Part shown: piece after piece, positions 43,063-54,698 of the stretch
How positions within the stretch are numbered: position 1 is the stretch's first letter
Layout of the letters: the number at the start of each line of letters is the position of its first letter
NCBI GenBank assembly: GCA_031772625.1
Contig: CM062815.1
Coordinates: 916,328,979-916,392,978, forward strand
Source of the DNA: Pinus tabuliformis
Lineage: Eukaryota; Streptophyta; Pinopsida; Pinales; Pinaceae
Reading direction: 5' to 3'
DNA: 64,000 nucleotides
Notes under the pieces: model-generated
What the model saw: the letters and a program-made list of their open reading frames with translations, nothing else
The model's database searches: none
What the model was told of the DNA's origin: nothing
Translations under genes and position numbers: made by a program

Positions 43063-43931
43063 TGTTGGCTTGTTGGGGCCTGACCCAGGTTTAGAAGTGT
43101 TTTAGACAAACAAATCTCGCACTACCGGCCCTTTCGGTAACAATCTGTGGAGCGTGGACTGAAGTCTCACCCGAGGTAGTATGGGAGGGTGGTAGAACTA
43201 GGTTTCCACACCCTTGGGATGTCTTGATGTAGTTTGAAGGGATCGTGAATCGTTCTGCACACCTGTGCTACTCTGCACAGTCACCTATCCTTCACATGTG
43301 CCAGTTACTTTCCCAAATCTTATTAATTATATGAATTTATTACAGATCTGATCCTCTTCTTACAGTCTTTAAGAAAACATATGATAATGAAACCCGGTGC
43401 GCGCAATCGTAATTCTTAAAAATAGTTATAAATTCATACAGCCAATGCATAAACCAAAATATAAATAGATCCACAATATTTTAGAGTCAACACAATACTT
43501 CAGAACCAACTTACCTTTATTAATATCTTTGATTCAGCACAATGCACTTCTTGCCCTACGCACACAACTGTGGACTCTATCAGGCCTCCACACACATAGC
43601 CACGAAGCCTCTATCCAACCATTAACACCCTCGACCTGGACGTACAGACCCAGAGTACAATTACTTCCAAAAACTCATAACACATCAGATTATCCAGAAA
43701 GTTGCCTCTACCCTTAGAGCCTCGCTCTATTTATACATTCCCATGGTCCGCGAACCATGGGCAAGCCAACTTACTTCCTATTATTTTATATTATTTTTGG
43801 GCAGGCAACCCTTTGACTCGATCTATTACATTTCGCACTCTCCGCACTTTGCGGAACGTTTACAATATTATTTCCCTAAATTACGGGCTCTAAGCCCCAA
43901 AACCATTACGCGGGGCCTCTGCTACCCAATA
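43063..43931 (-). repeat. 3' LTR of B
   Basis: 869 bp. A GTATAAATAG box on the minus strand near 43,728-43,738 is conserved in the other LTR. Next to its inner end the minus strand reads TTTTTTTGGGGGCC, the polypurine tract with its T-rich upstream box. Confidence 0.9.
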
Positions 43932-43949
43932 GGCCCCCAAAAAAATCAT

Positions 43950-45060
43950 CGTGACTCGTCTCCAGTCACTCGTCGGTATGGTGATACGTGCTGCGAAGGC
44001 TTCGCGGTCCACCATCCTAGTGAGTGATGCACTTCATTCTGCTGCTCCCTCTTTATCTCCTACAACGCTTCTTCAAGCTCCTGCTATTTTCCTCTACTAA
44101 TTCACGCAACCGATGATGCTCATTCTACTCTGCTCGGTTAACACAGAGCACCTCCTCATAGGATTTTAGCTCTAGTTGGGGTGCCGCATACAAGAACTCT
44201 TCGTGCCAACGTAGCAAGTTTCCAAATCCTGGTCTACTATACGCACTGTCTGCTGCAGCTTGTGTTGCAATTTTGCAAGGAAATTGTTGCTGTCCACGAG
44301 ATCCCAATATTCAAGGTACATCAGAGATGAACTGTTAACTACAATTCCATCATTTGTCTCTATATTCACAGTCTTTCCTCTATCTTTTATGGTTCACTAG
44401 CCAACCCATGGTTTGTGCAGCGACATCCGGGCCAGTTCTGCTTCATGTCTAAGACTTTCCAGTACATCCCCGACCATCGGTGCTGAACTCTACATGGTGC
44501 CCATGGTTGTCAACACCCTAATATCCAGAAAGTCCTGCATCTTCATTGGCCATATTACAATCCCCGGGCTTACTCCTTTAGCGTTAATGATGAACAGTTC
44601 CATACCAATGGAAAGGCACAATAGTTTACTTCGCTCGAAACCACAACTCGTTCAGTGGATTCCCTCTGGTGATTTATAAGCATTTTGAAATTCAAATTCA
44701 GTCATTCCCTCCTTTTCTAGAACCGTAACATTAAGCCAGTGGCAGATCATTCCGGATCTGGTTCGTACTTTGTCTCTTAATTTCCCGCCGCCTGCTCCTT
44801 TTCGCCATAATTGAAACATCTTGTCATAAATAGTGACAGGCAGTAGAGCAACCCATTCTACATAACCACAACCCTTGTGACATACCGATTCTACGTGTAC
44901 CCCTGTTGTCGCTCAGCTCCCTCGCAGACTGTTTTATCGTCCCGTGCTCTCTTTCAATTGCCTGGAGCGGTGAGACTGTCCTTTGGTCGGTTTGTTAGGC
45001 TGGCATCCCACCTGTGTAGAGCTTTAGGCAATTGCCATTTAGTCGACCAAGGAAGGGTTC
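43950..45060 (-). pseudogene. Additional ORF or long 3' region of B
   Basis: After the integrase C-terminus the minus strand has short coding-like pieces full of stops, the longest at 44,125-44,307 (NLLRWHEEFLYAAPQLELKSYEEVLC) and a helical HHRLRELVEENSRSLKKR piece near 44,050-44,120. It occupies the same place as the additional ORF of A. Too decayed for a family call. Confidence 0.45.
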
Positions 45061-46215
45061 TCCATTAAGCTTGGAAAGCTGGACTGCACCTCCATATGTG
45101 ACTTCTTTGACTACATAGGGTCCCAACCAATGTATTCGGAGCTTTCCAGGGAATTTCTCGAACTTGCTATCATATAGTAATACTAGATCATTTTATTTGA
45201 ACGTGCGCATCTTGATATGGTGATCATGCCAAGATTTTTTCCACTTCTTCTATACCTGTTGATGGAATCCTACCAGAAACTGTTCCTCCTCAAGTTCTTC
45301 CAGTTGCACGATCCTCTCTTCCAAAGCCGCACGGTCTGCCATGCCTGCCGTCGCTGCTATTCGCAAACTAGGTACAATGTATTCCATTGGCATGAAGGCT
45401 TCCTTGCCATAGACTAACCGGAAAGGCATTTGGCCCATAAACTTCTTGCACGTTGTTCGATATGCCCATAGCATAGCAGGTATGCGTAAATCACAATCGT
45501 TCCGCTACGCATTACATACCTTTGTCAATGCATTCTCCAAAATATTGTGAAAATCTTCAATAGTCCCATTTTCTTACGGATGGTACGGTGTACTCTGTTG
45601 ATGATATATCTAAAACTCCTCAGTGAGCGCGCTGATAGCCTCATTCAGGAAGTGCATTTCGTGGTCGTTCATTAGAATTTTTGGGCATCCAAACCACGTT
45701 AAAACATTCTCAAACAAAAATTTCGCAATTGTAGTGGTCATGCGGTCCTTAACCGGCTGTGCTTCCACCCATCGGGTCAAGTATTCTATTGCGGTGATGA
45801 TATAGTGCACACCTGTCTTTCCTGGAGGTGTGATAGGTCCCAAAAAATCGATTTCCCATTTTTCAAATGGTTGTAGCATCATCTGTGGCTTGAGTGACAT
45901 TTTATCCCTCCGCGATGGTTTCCCAGTCTGTTGACATACATCGTAGGCCTGAAAGTACGCTTTTGTGTCTTGATGTAGAGTTGGACACCACAGTTCGGCA
46001 TGGAGAATCTTTTGTGCTGTGGCGCATCCCGCATAATGTACATATCTACGTAATATTTCATTGTTGCCCATTTTATAGAGGTGCCCTGCGATAACAGCAA
46101 AGTCTGTTGTGCGTACCACCGATTCTTTCTTTTGCTGAACAAAATACCCTTGCAGCATGGTTCCTGTGGTTAAGAAGTGGATTATATCCTCAAAGTGGCC
46201 ATCCGCAATACACAC
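45061..46215 (-). pseudogene. Integrase (B)
   Basis: 45,610-46,215 (201 codons) shows the linker, a damaged zinc domain (YVHYAGCATAQKILHAELWCPTLHQ...CQQTGKPS), the core with D (WEIDFLGPI) and D (KILMNDHEMHF, normally MSDQG.HF). 45,250-45,474 gives [25 protein letters not shown] and a coiled [16 protein letters not shown] segment. The C-terminal GPYVVKEVTYGGAVQL lies near 45,070-45,130. The catalytic Glu region near 45,540-45,600 is in a broken frame. No chromodomain seen. Confidence 0.85.
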
Positions 46216-46319
46216 TGCATAGAGCTATGCATCAGGTAGTCCCTCCTCTAAGTTCGTGGGTTCTTCAGCGTTCTTAATTCGAGATAGGTGATCTCGGCCT
46301 ACGTTTAGACGTCCCAGAT

Positions 46320-47936
46320 TTATGATGACTTAAAAATTATATTCCTGAAACAATAACAACCATCTACAAATGTGCCCCCCCCCAACATAGGCTTATTCAC
46401 TAAGTATTTTAACGTGGAATAATTAGTGTACATCTTAAAGTGTCCCTCGAGTAGATAGTGGTGGTATTTCTGGAGTGCATATACCATCGCCAACCCCTCA
46501 CGCTTAGTGGTGGAGCAGTTATTCTCAGCTTTGGAAAATCGTCGACTTGTGAACGCGATCGGGTGATCAATTCCTTCTGCTCCTTCCTGTGTGAGTACCA
46601 CACCCAATGCGATACACAACGCATCAACACGCACATGAAACTCGATGTCCCATTTTGGAAAGACCAAAATGGGAGTTGATGCCATCTTTTCCTTGAGCAT
46701 TTCCAGAATTTTGTTACATTCCTCGTTCCATCAATAAGTACCGTCCTTATTCAACAACTATTCAATCGGTGCTGTGATTTGTGTGTAGATCTTTATGGAC
46801 TTTCGATAATAACCAGTGTGTCCTAGCGTGGAGCGCAGTTGTTTGACACTTCGTGGCGCTTGTAGATTGAGTATGACAACAATCTTCACCGGGTCTACCA
46901 TCATGCCTTGCCTATAGACCACATGGCCGAGCAATTTCCCGAAGGGGATGAGGAAAGTACACTTCTTTATATTTAGCACAATCTGGTGCCATTGGCAAGT
47001 ATCTAGGATTAGCCGTATTCTCGCGATATGTTTCTTGACTAGCCCAAAGACGGTCCAATCATCAAGATATACTTATAAGAACTTATGTATAAATTCCTTG
47101 AATGCAGCTACCACAACACGCAAAAATATCACCAGCGTGTTCTTCAGTCCAAAGGGCATCAATGTGTATTAAAAATAGCCCCATTTGGTGGCGAAAGTTT
47201 TTTTACTCCTATCAGCCAGTGCAATCTTGATCTGGTGGTACCCCAAGAAACCATTCGTGAAGAAGTAGGATTCCTGTCCACCCACATTTTCCAATACCTC
47301 ATCTATAAATGGCGTCGGGAATGGATCGTTAACACATCCATCGTTAAGCTTCTATTTTTTCTCCTGTACCACCATAGGACTTACCCAGTCGGATTCCTCC
47401 ATCGATTCAATTATTCCTGCAGGCATTTTATCCCGCTCTTCGTAGACCTTCACTTTGTATTTTGGATTCAATCGATAAGGCTGCTACTTGATTGGCTTCG
47501 CATCCGGCTTCAGGGTTATCTTCATCATTCCTAGATCATCGAGGATCCCTTCTAACTCTGTGATTTTGGTTGGGAATAAATCTTGATATTCTCGAAGTAA
47601 CTCGACAACCTTCTCCACCGTGGCATCATCCCAATAGTCCCCAAGTGTTGCATAATTCGGCTCCTCCTCCATACCAATGTTTACTTGCTTCATTTTCAGC
47701 GGTGCGATGATGTCGGGGCCTTTGATCGATGGTCCGCAAACCTCACAACTCCCCTCTATTTCTAGAATATTGATGTTTCTAGGGTCGTCCTCATCATCTT
47801 CTACTTGTACATTGTAACATTCCAAGGCTTGGCTCAACTGTCGTGACCACTCTGGCTGCACTATTTCTTCTAGTTCCAGTGGTATTTTGAAAATAGCGGC
47901 CTTCACAACTTGCAACACGTCATTGACCATATCCAT
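46320..47936 (-). pseudogene. Reverse transcriptase and RNase H (B)
   Basis: 47,484-47,936 covers the pre-RT linker (YWDDATVEKVVELLREYQDLFP) and the start of RT. RT motifs follow in broken frames: SDWVSPMVVQ, FFTNGFLGYHQI, TLMPFGLKNT, VYLDDW near 47,060, FGKLLGHVV and LRSTLGHTGYYRKSI (46,758-46,979). RNase H (46,320-46,700) has VRVDALCIALGVVL, TKREGLAMVYALQKYHHYLLEG and MYTNYSTLKYL; the third acidic residue (TD) is now TN. The segment is complete in order but not functional. Confidence 0.85.
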
Positions 47937-49045
47937 CCATTGGTCTTCAAATAGGACGTTAACAAGAATCCTTCATGTAAGATATCCCATTCGCCCATGC
48001 CATGTCGAAGCTCTCTATCAGTATACCAGTTCCTCGGGATGACATCCAGGGTATGATAAAGCAAGTGTACCCAGTCCAGCTGGGGCTCTTCCCCATAGGA
48101 TTTAGTCCATTTGGCGAGGTACGTGCACAGGTCTTCATGTCCATCGTATTTCTCGGTTAGTCATAGTTCTAGCTTCCCAAAACTTATATGCATCATTTGC
48201 CTGTAATCTTGCCATTCTTCAAAGGTTCCTTCATGTGTTCCCCACCACTGTGTAGGCGGTGCACACAGTGCCCATTTTAATGCATCAAACCTGTAGTGTT
48301 CTGGTAACGCGTGCTCATACTTGGTCAGGAATTCATCCACCTATGTCAACCCATCATACATCGGCAGTTCGCAATCTTGAACTTTTACGCAAAACAACGA
48401 CCTTTTTATCATGTTGCAGTTTAGTGTGGTCACTCCATTCAACCGGTTATGCCATCGTTCATCTTCTTCATCTGAATCTGAAATGCAGGCCTCTGCGTGC
48501 TCCCATGGAATTCTTCCTTCTGCAGTTGGATTTACCCAATCCTAATCCCGCGCAGTTATCTTGTAGATATGATCTAAGTCCTCATTAATTTCATCGTCGT
48601 GTATGGGTTCAGTGTAGTGCGCTCCTTCAGCTGGGTCTAGCAGAATGACTACGCGTAGGGACTTTTTTTCAAATATCATCTTCCGGTTCTTTAAATTAAT
48701 TACCCCATTCATATCCATGGCCCAGTCTATCCCTAATAATGTAGGGTAAGGGTTACTATCATCCACAATTTCTATTCCCTCAAAGTCTATTTGTGTGCTC
48801 GCGCTTTCTATATCCACTGTGACTCCTTGCAATCTTCCCATGGGCAAGATTTTATGTTGGTTCACCATCCGTAACTAAATTGGAGACCACTGTAATGTGG
48901 GTTTGCCCATGCATTCCCATGTCTATTTAGGTAGCACGTTTGCATCCGAGCCTAAGTCTAGAATGATCTGATCCATCTCATAGTCGCCGATCTATGCCGT
49001 TAATTGCATTTCCCGTCCAGTGCACAAAGCATGTTTTCCCAATTT
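47937..49045 (-). pseudogene. Protease followed by a gag-like segment (B)
   Basis: At about 48,925-48,960 the minus strand reads IILDLGSDANVLPK then a stop; 48,542-48,868 continues the protease (MGRLQGVTVDIES, NPYPTLLGIDWAMD). Between 48,540 and 47,937 the text is gag-like rather than RT: YEHALPEHYRFDALKWAL, TQWWGTHEGTFEEW, KYDGHEDLCTYLAKW, WVHLLYHTLDVIPRNWY, ILHEGFLLT. These are Retrotrans_gag-style features, placed after protease and before RT. Stops break it at several points. Confidence 0.7.
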
Positions 49046-50735
49046 TTAGACCATGAGAGGTGCGCCTGGCCCTGCACACCTAGTTATCAGCTCCTGTAAT
49101 CCCTTAACCGCTTGATAATCGCGTAGCAGCTTCATATATGTCTCTAAAAAGGTAGTTAGCATCGAATGATCTGTTTCCATATGGGGTCGATCCTCGCTAC
49201 CTAAAGTAGAGACCTCCGCAAAGCTCTTCTTAGCTTCCATAAACGTCCTTTTCACGTATTCCAAGTCAAATTCATGTTGCTTTGTAGGGGTTCTGCGAAC
49301 CCCTGGGCTTACCTCAGTTAATTTCCCCTTATCTTCCCATGTAGCCACACCACTTCTAAGCATCATGTTCATGGTGGGGTCTTCCTCGCATGGTTCAAAC
49401 CTCATCATTTGGACGTTTTGTGTCATCGTACGTTGTGCTGCCCTTTTCTCACATATCTGCGCTATCAATGTGGGGCAATCTTTCATTTCATGATCATACT
49501 TCTCGCAGTAGGGGCACGATATTCTGGTTGGGTTGGTACAGTCATGAGGGTAGTGCCTTGGTCCTCCACAGTTGTAATAGATTAGATACCCATGGCCCCT
49601 TCCTGGCCCCATTCCTCCTCGTCCTGATCCTCGTCCCTAGAATCCGTTGCGTGCTATCACCACGGCTAGATCCTGACCTTGCACCTCAGTGTGCACCTTG
49701 TAGGCAGGTGAGCGATCCATCAACAATTCATAACTCTAGTAGTTTTGTTCCTCGTGGCCCACTGATATGCAAAAAATTACAAAATAGCTGCTGGAGGGTC
49801 TGGTGAAATTTTGGCAGTAGGTGACAGTTGTCCGTGTTGTGCTTTCCTCCCACCTGTCAGATTGCGCTCCAAAGTGAGGGTGCCATGCTTGGCCTTGCCT
49901 GTGCCTCTGGTCACAATGGTGTTGGTCCACCCACTGCCACATAGTTCATAAAGACTGGGCAGTGATCCCTATCGTGGCCCTGGCTTCTACACTTTATGCA
50001 CCACACTTCTTCTCGTGCTTCTGGCCGGGGTGCCTTCTCTTGTTTCAAACTATGCATTTCTAAACACAGGTTTTGTATTTGCGTGTGGATCTACTGAACT
50101 CCCAACCCAGGATCCTGTATTGGAGTCTCATGCAACCTCATCGCTATCTCTAATGCTTCAGCCTGGGTCGAGATCTTCTGCTGTGATAACGCCATCCGTA
50201 GATGTGGCGCTAAAGATGCCACAAATCACGTGTGGTGATGCCCATTCGTTAGCATCATGTTAGTCTCTCGGATCGTAATTTTTAGTCTCTGATCCAAGTC
50301 CCAAGGGGTTTCTCCTTGCATCATCACGATCTCTTTAAACCTGATGATCAACTGCGTCTCTGGTTTCAGTCAGCTAAACTCTTTTTTCAATGCCTCTTGG
50401 ACCTCCGCTATTCTCGCATTCGGGTGATCGCTTGAGTACTTCATATGCCATCTCAACGTGTGGTCCTGCAACATGCTAAATAGAGTAGCCTTCTTGATGT
50501 TATCATTCATAACTTCATGTGCTTCCCATACTGCCCTTACTATGAACCAAAACTATTCTGGATCTTCACTTCCTGCTCCTTTGAATATCAGAAATTTGAT
50601 CACGCTCGTCATGTTTAACTTCTTGTTTGCCCGCGGGTGTGCTAGGGCCTACTACGAACTCGTACCGAAATCTTCAATCTCTTTCCTCGTAGGGTTTCAA
50701 ACTTCTAACATCAGACATACCTTAGGCAGATCCCG
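49046..50735 (-). pseudogene. Gag with three zinc knuckles (B)
   Basis: 49,046-49,612 (188 codons) has two knuckles, NCGGPRHYPHDC (first Cys replaced by Tyr) and CPYCEKYDHEMKDC; a third, CIKCRSQGHDRDHC, is near 49,950. Upstream text to 50,735 (MSDVRSLKPYEERD... near 50,720) is broken by many stops and includes a helical capsid-like part. Order and knuckle number match A. Confidence 0.75.
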
Positions 50736-50753
50736 ATCCTGGCAACGGAACCA
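50734..50753 (-). promoter_or_regulatory. Primer binding site of B
   Basis: Minus strand TGGTTCCGTTGCCAGGATCG, two bases from the LTR end (50,756). It matches the complement of tRNA-Glu (TGGCTCCGTTGCCGGG) slightly better than tRNA-Asp. Confidence 0.75.
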
Positions 50754-50755
50754 TT

Positions 50756-51645
50756 TGTTGGCTTGTTGGGGCCTGACCCAGGTTTAGAAGTGTTTTAGCC
50801 AAATAAATCTTGCACTACCGGCCCTTTCGGTAACAATCCGCAGAGCGTGGACTGAAGTCTCACCCGAGGTAGTATGGGAGGGTGCTGGAACCAGGTTTCT
50901 GCACCTTAGGATGTCTTGATGTAGTCTGAAGGGATCGCGAATCGTTCTACGTGCCTGCACTACTCTGCACAGTCACCTATCCTTCGCATTTGCCAGTTAC
51001 TTTCCCAAATCTTTTTAATTATATGAATGTATTACAGATCTGATCCTCTTCTTACAGTCTTTAAGAAAACATGTGATAACAAAACCTAGTGCGCACAGTT
51101 GTAATTCTTAAAAACAGTTATAAATTCATACAGGCAATGCATAAACCAAAAGATAAACAGATCCACAATATTTCAGAGTCAACACAGTACTTCAGAACCA
51201 ACTTATCTTTATTAATATCTTTGATTCAGTACAATCCACTTCCTGTCCTGCGCACATAGCTACAGGGATCCATGCACACAGCTGCAGACTCTATTAGGCC
51301 TACGCACACACAACTGCGGAGCCTCTATCCAACCATTAACACCCTTGACCCAGACGTAAAGACTCATAGCACAATTACTTCCAAAAACTCATAACACATC
51401 AAATTATCCAGAAAGCTGCCTCTATCCTTAGAGCCTCGCTTTATTTATACATTCCCATGGTCCGCAGACCATGGGTAGGCTGACTCACTTCCTATTATTT
51501 TATATTATTTTTGGGCAGACAACCCTTTGACTTGATCTATTACATTTCGCGCTATGTGCACTTCGCAGAACTTTTAAAATATTATTTCCCTAAATTACGG
51601 GCTCTAAGCCCCAAAATCGTTATGTGGGGCCTCCGCTGCCCAACA
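50756..51645 (-). repeat. 5' LTR of B
   Basis: 890 bp, tgttggcttgttgg to cccaaca, followed by ccaac. GTATAAATAG box on the minus strand near 51,440-51,450. Confidence 0.9.
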
Positions 51646-51751
51646 CCAACTTTGGTTGAAACAAGAGGAGAAATGAATTTATATCTTTTCACAGGTATTG
51701 CATATATTTTGAATTTGAAAGGTTTGAAGAATATTTGGTTGCATAACAATT

Positions 51752-52660
51752 ATGACTTCAATAGTTTCCATAGTTGGAGTTGTTCTTAATGGAAAGGAAA
51801 ATTATCAAGAGCGGTTTAGAAAGATTAAAAGTGCCCTTATTTTTAATGATTTGTGGGAAGTTTGTCAAGGAAAGAGGACATTGGCGGAAAATAAATTGCA
51901 CCAGAGCTTCCTGATAATGAGAAGCAACGTGAAATTTGGGAGACAAAACACAACAAAGCATATGCATTAATAATTGCATTGGTGATAGAAGAGGTAAGAT
52001 GATATAATGTTTCTATGGTTCTACTAGATTCAAAGCGTTAAATAAGTTGAAACAACTGTATGATTCCCACTCACAACTCAAAATTATATAGTTATTGTTA
52101 AAGTTGTTTAATTTGGAGATGAAGGATAGTGATCATTTGAAGAGCGCCTTTTAAATAAATCCCTTTTTGATGATATATAAGCCACTAGAATTAAAGTATA
52201 TTTACAGATTACAACTTTTATAAAAGTCCTTCACCCTGTTTATTCACACTATTTGGAATCTCTCCGAGCTAGTGGACAGTTAAAAGACATTACATTTGAT
52301 AAACTCACAAATAAAATAGCTGAGAGAGAAAAGGACTTTGGGAAGAAATAGGCCCCATCTAACTAAAGTAGAAACTTTGTGCCTTGCACAAAAGGATTAG
52401 AATCCTCATGTTGAAACTTTAGAGGTGATAAAAGCAGTAGAGGTCGTGGTAGAAGAAATTATAGAGGTAGGGTGGGCAAAAACAATCAGGGAGATAGAAA
52501 AAAAATTATAGACAACAAAGGAATTTTAATGATAGACAAGCTATCAAATGTTTTAGATGTGGTAAGATTTGTCATACTGCTACTAACTATAAAATCCCTT
52601 GGGAGAAAGTCAGTGAAAGGAGAGAACAATTGAATGAAAACAAAGATTAGCCACCACCAG
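51752..52660 (+). pseudogene. Copia gag and zinc knuckle (H)
   Basis: ATG at 51,752 opens VVLNGKENYQERFRKIKSALIFNDLWEVCQG, the usual start of a Copia gag. Later parts are in broken frames: KQLYDSHSQ.., LKLFNLEMKDSDHLK, TFDKLTNKIAEREK. The knuckle near 52,545 reads CFRCGKICHTATNY: the last Cys is Tyr. RNA packaging protein, non-functional here. Confidence 0.75.
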
Positions 52661-53893
52661 ATAAGGGAAAATCATTAGAGTCTGCACATTACATTGTTTC
52701 TCACTATAATTTTAATATTAATGATGTTTTCAACATTGCATTTTTTTCATGGCGAGATAGTTGGATTTTGGATTCAGGAGCCACTTGTCATAGGACATTT
52801 AGGCGAGATTTTTTTGAAACTTTTAGTGATGATATTGATGGTGTTATTTAATTTGCTGACAAGTCTCAAATAAAACCATCTGTATTTGGGTCTATTTGTT
52901 TGAAGATACTGAATTTTTCATATTATGTTCTACATGATGTACTTTATATTCCACAGTTTCAGCGAAATTTGTTGTCTCTTATCCATATTCGGTAGTAGGG
53001 GCATTCTATTCATATATTTGATGGCATCATTGAGATAAGAAGAGCATTTGATCATGCGGTTGTTATGACTAGTGTGGAAGAAGGTATGCTTTTAAAATTA
53101 AATGGTACTTCATATACTAATTCTTGTGAAAGTTCTGCTCTTTTGGTGCAACAAAGCGATATCCTGTCTCCCAACTTGTTGTGGCATGCTCAATTTGGTC
53201 ACATCAATTATGGCAGCATCATGATTATGAAAAAGAAAGGTATTAAAGGCCTTCCTATAGTTCCAAGAAAAATTACACCTTGTGATGCTTGTATTTTGGG
53301 AAAACATTGCAAACAACCTTTTCACAGTTCTTCTTTTAGATCTTCACAAAAATTAGGTCTCATACATTTCAATTTATGTGGACTTATGCCAGTTGCAATT
53401 TCAAATGGAAATAAATATGTGCTGACATTTATTGATGATTACTTGAGAAGGTGTTGGGTGTATTTATTGAAAGATAAGTCACAAGTGTTTGAAGTTTTTA
53501 AAAAATTTCATTTGATGATTAAAAATGAAACTCAATAGAATATAGGCATTCTCAGAACTGATAATGGTGGAAAGTATACTTCTCATGCCTTTGAACAATA
53601 TTTTAAGGACAATGGAATCGAACATCAAACTACTATACCTTATAATCCACAACAGAATGGCATTGCAGAACATATGAATAGAAATTTTATTAATATGATT
53701 AGATCTATGATGTTATTTAAGAATGTGAAGTTAATGTTTTGGGGAGAAGAAATTCTTTGTACAACTTATAGTAGAAATCATTGTCCTTCTTCTGTTATTA
53801 AAAACAAGATTCCTTATGAAGTTTGGTATGATCGAATCCCAACTGTTTAACATTTCAAAGTCTTTGGATCAAAATGTTATTCTTTGGTTCTAT
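52661..53893 (+). pseudogene. Copia protease and integrase (H)
   Basis: Protease site SWILDSGATCHRTF near 52,760 with an intact D-S-G and flap YVLHDVLYIPQFQRNLLSL. 53,065-53,538 (157 codons) gives the pre-integrase zinc domain (LLWHAQFGHINYGS...CDACILGKHCKQPFH) and the first Asp (TFIDDYLRRCWVYLL). After a stop, RTDNGGKYTSHAF with the second Asp and YNPQQNGIAEHMNR with the catalytic Glu follow, then FWGEEILCTTYSRN. The gene is cut after HFKVFGSKCYS at 53,893. Confidence 0.85.
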
Positions 53894-54698
53894 TGATAGT
53901 GGTGGACCCACCAACATGTCAAGGAATCTCCTTGATAAGAAGCCCCAACTAGACCTCAGACCATTTGGAGTAGGAGTCCCAATTGTGGGTAGTAAAGTAG
54001 TGCCTTGACTATGGTAGCGCGCGGAGGTAAGTATGATAGCTTTGTAATTGTAAGAAATCTGAAAGGAGGACATAAGCGGAATGAAATCACAATATGGAAG
54101 TAGAATAGTCCACAATCCAAAGTGACAGGTTAATCTAACAACAAATCTTCAACAATATTCATATAATTTCATAAAAAATAGTTCATACACAAATGCGTAA
54201 GTTAAATAACATACAATGCTAAAGTAACCAAAATAGTCAAACTACAATAACAACATATGCATGAAAACACGTTGTCTTTGTTATATTATTAAGTGAAAGT
54301 TCCATCCATACATTCACCATTGATAACCACTGGCCCCAATAGTGGAACATTACAGTCAACACCGCCTACTCCTCCAAAGAGATGTAATCGCTCTACACTG
54401 TGGGGAAGCCAAGGCTCGTCAATATACTCTCCAAGCCTTCTCTAAGAAATTCCTAGCCAAAAACGTGGCTCCCAAAAACCCCGTACTATGAATTATGAGG
54501 TTCTATTTATAAAAAAGGGTGGGGTGAACCTTGACATTCCCCTTTGACTCTTTGACTACCCTCATGAATATTCAACTTCTTTACAAATAACTCTTTACAT
54601 TACATAGAGACTGTTCACATTCCACTAGTGACACTTGGAATTTCACTTACAACATATTTACAATCATATACAATTTCCACATATACCCATGTGGGACA
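53894..54698 (-). repeat. LTR of family I
   Basis: 805 bp, minus strand TGTCCCACATGG to CCACTATCA, with a TATAAATAG box at 54,503-54,511. Its terminal region matches 1-101 of the window. Flanks (tctat and aaata) do not form a target duplication, so it is not a simple solo LTR; the other end of the element should lie to the right but was not found. Confidence 0.75.

Larger units (their letters stand above)
43063..51645 (-). mobile_element. Complete Gypsy element B
   Basis: 8.6 kb, LTRs starting tgttggcttgttgggg and ending cccaaca/cccaata, duplication ccaac on both sides (43,058-43,062; 51,646-51,650), PBS at the right LTR. Minus-strand order: gag with three zinc knuckles, protease, a gag-like segment, RT, RNase H, integrase, additional ORF. 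All frames are broken by scattered stops. LTRs differ at about 7 of the first 130 positions. Same lineage as A. Confidence 0.92.
51651..53893 (+). mobile_element. Copia element H, 5' part
   Basis: Plus-strand Copia coding: gag from ATG 51,752, knuckle near 52,545, protease near 52,760, pre-integrase and integrase to 53,893, where a family I LTR cuts the gene. RT and RNase H are absent. No 5' LTR was identified upstream; that side was the target of A and B. Many stops. Confidence 0.8.

Noticed and set aside
49736-50787. Plus-strand open frames across gag of B
   Set aside because: They overlap minus-strand gag text with zinc knuckles and show no domain of their own.
51646-51760. 5' LTR of Copia H just left of its gag
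   Set aside because: No tg terminus or primer binding site could be found here; the DNA is the target region of A and B, so no LTR is claimed.
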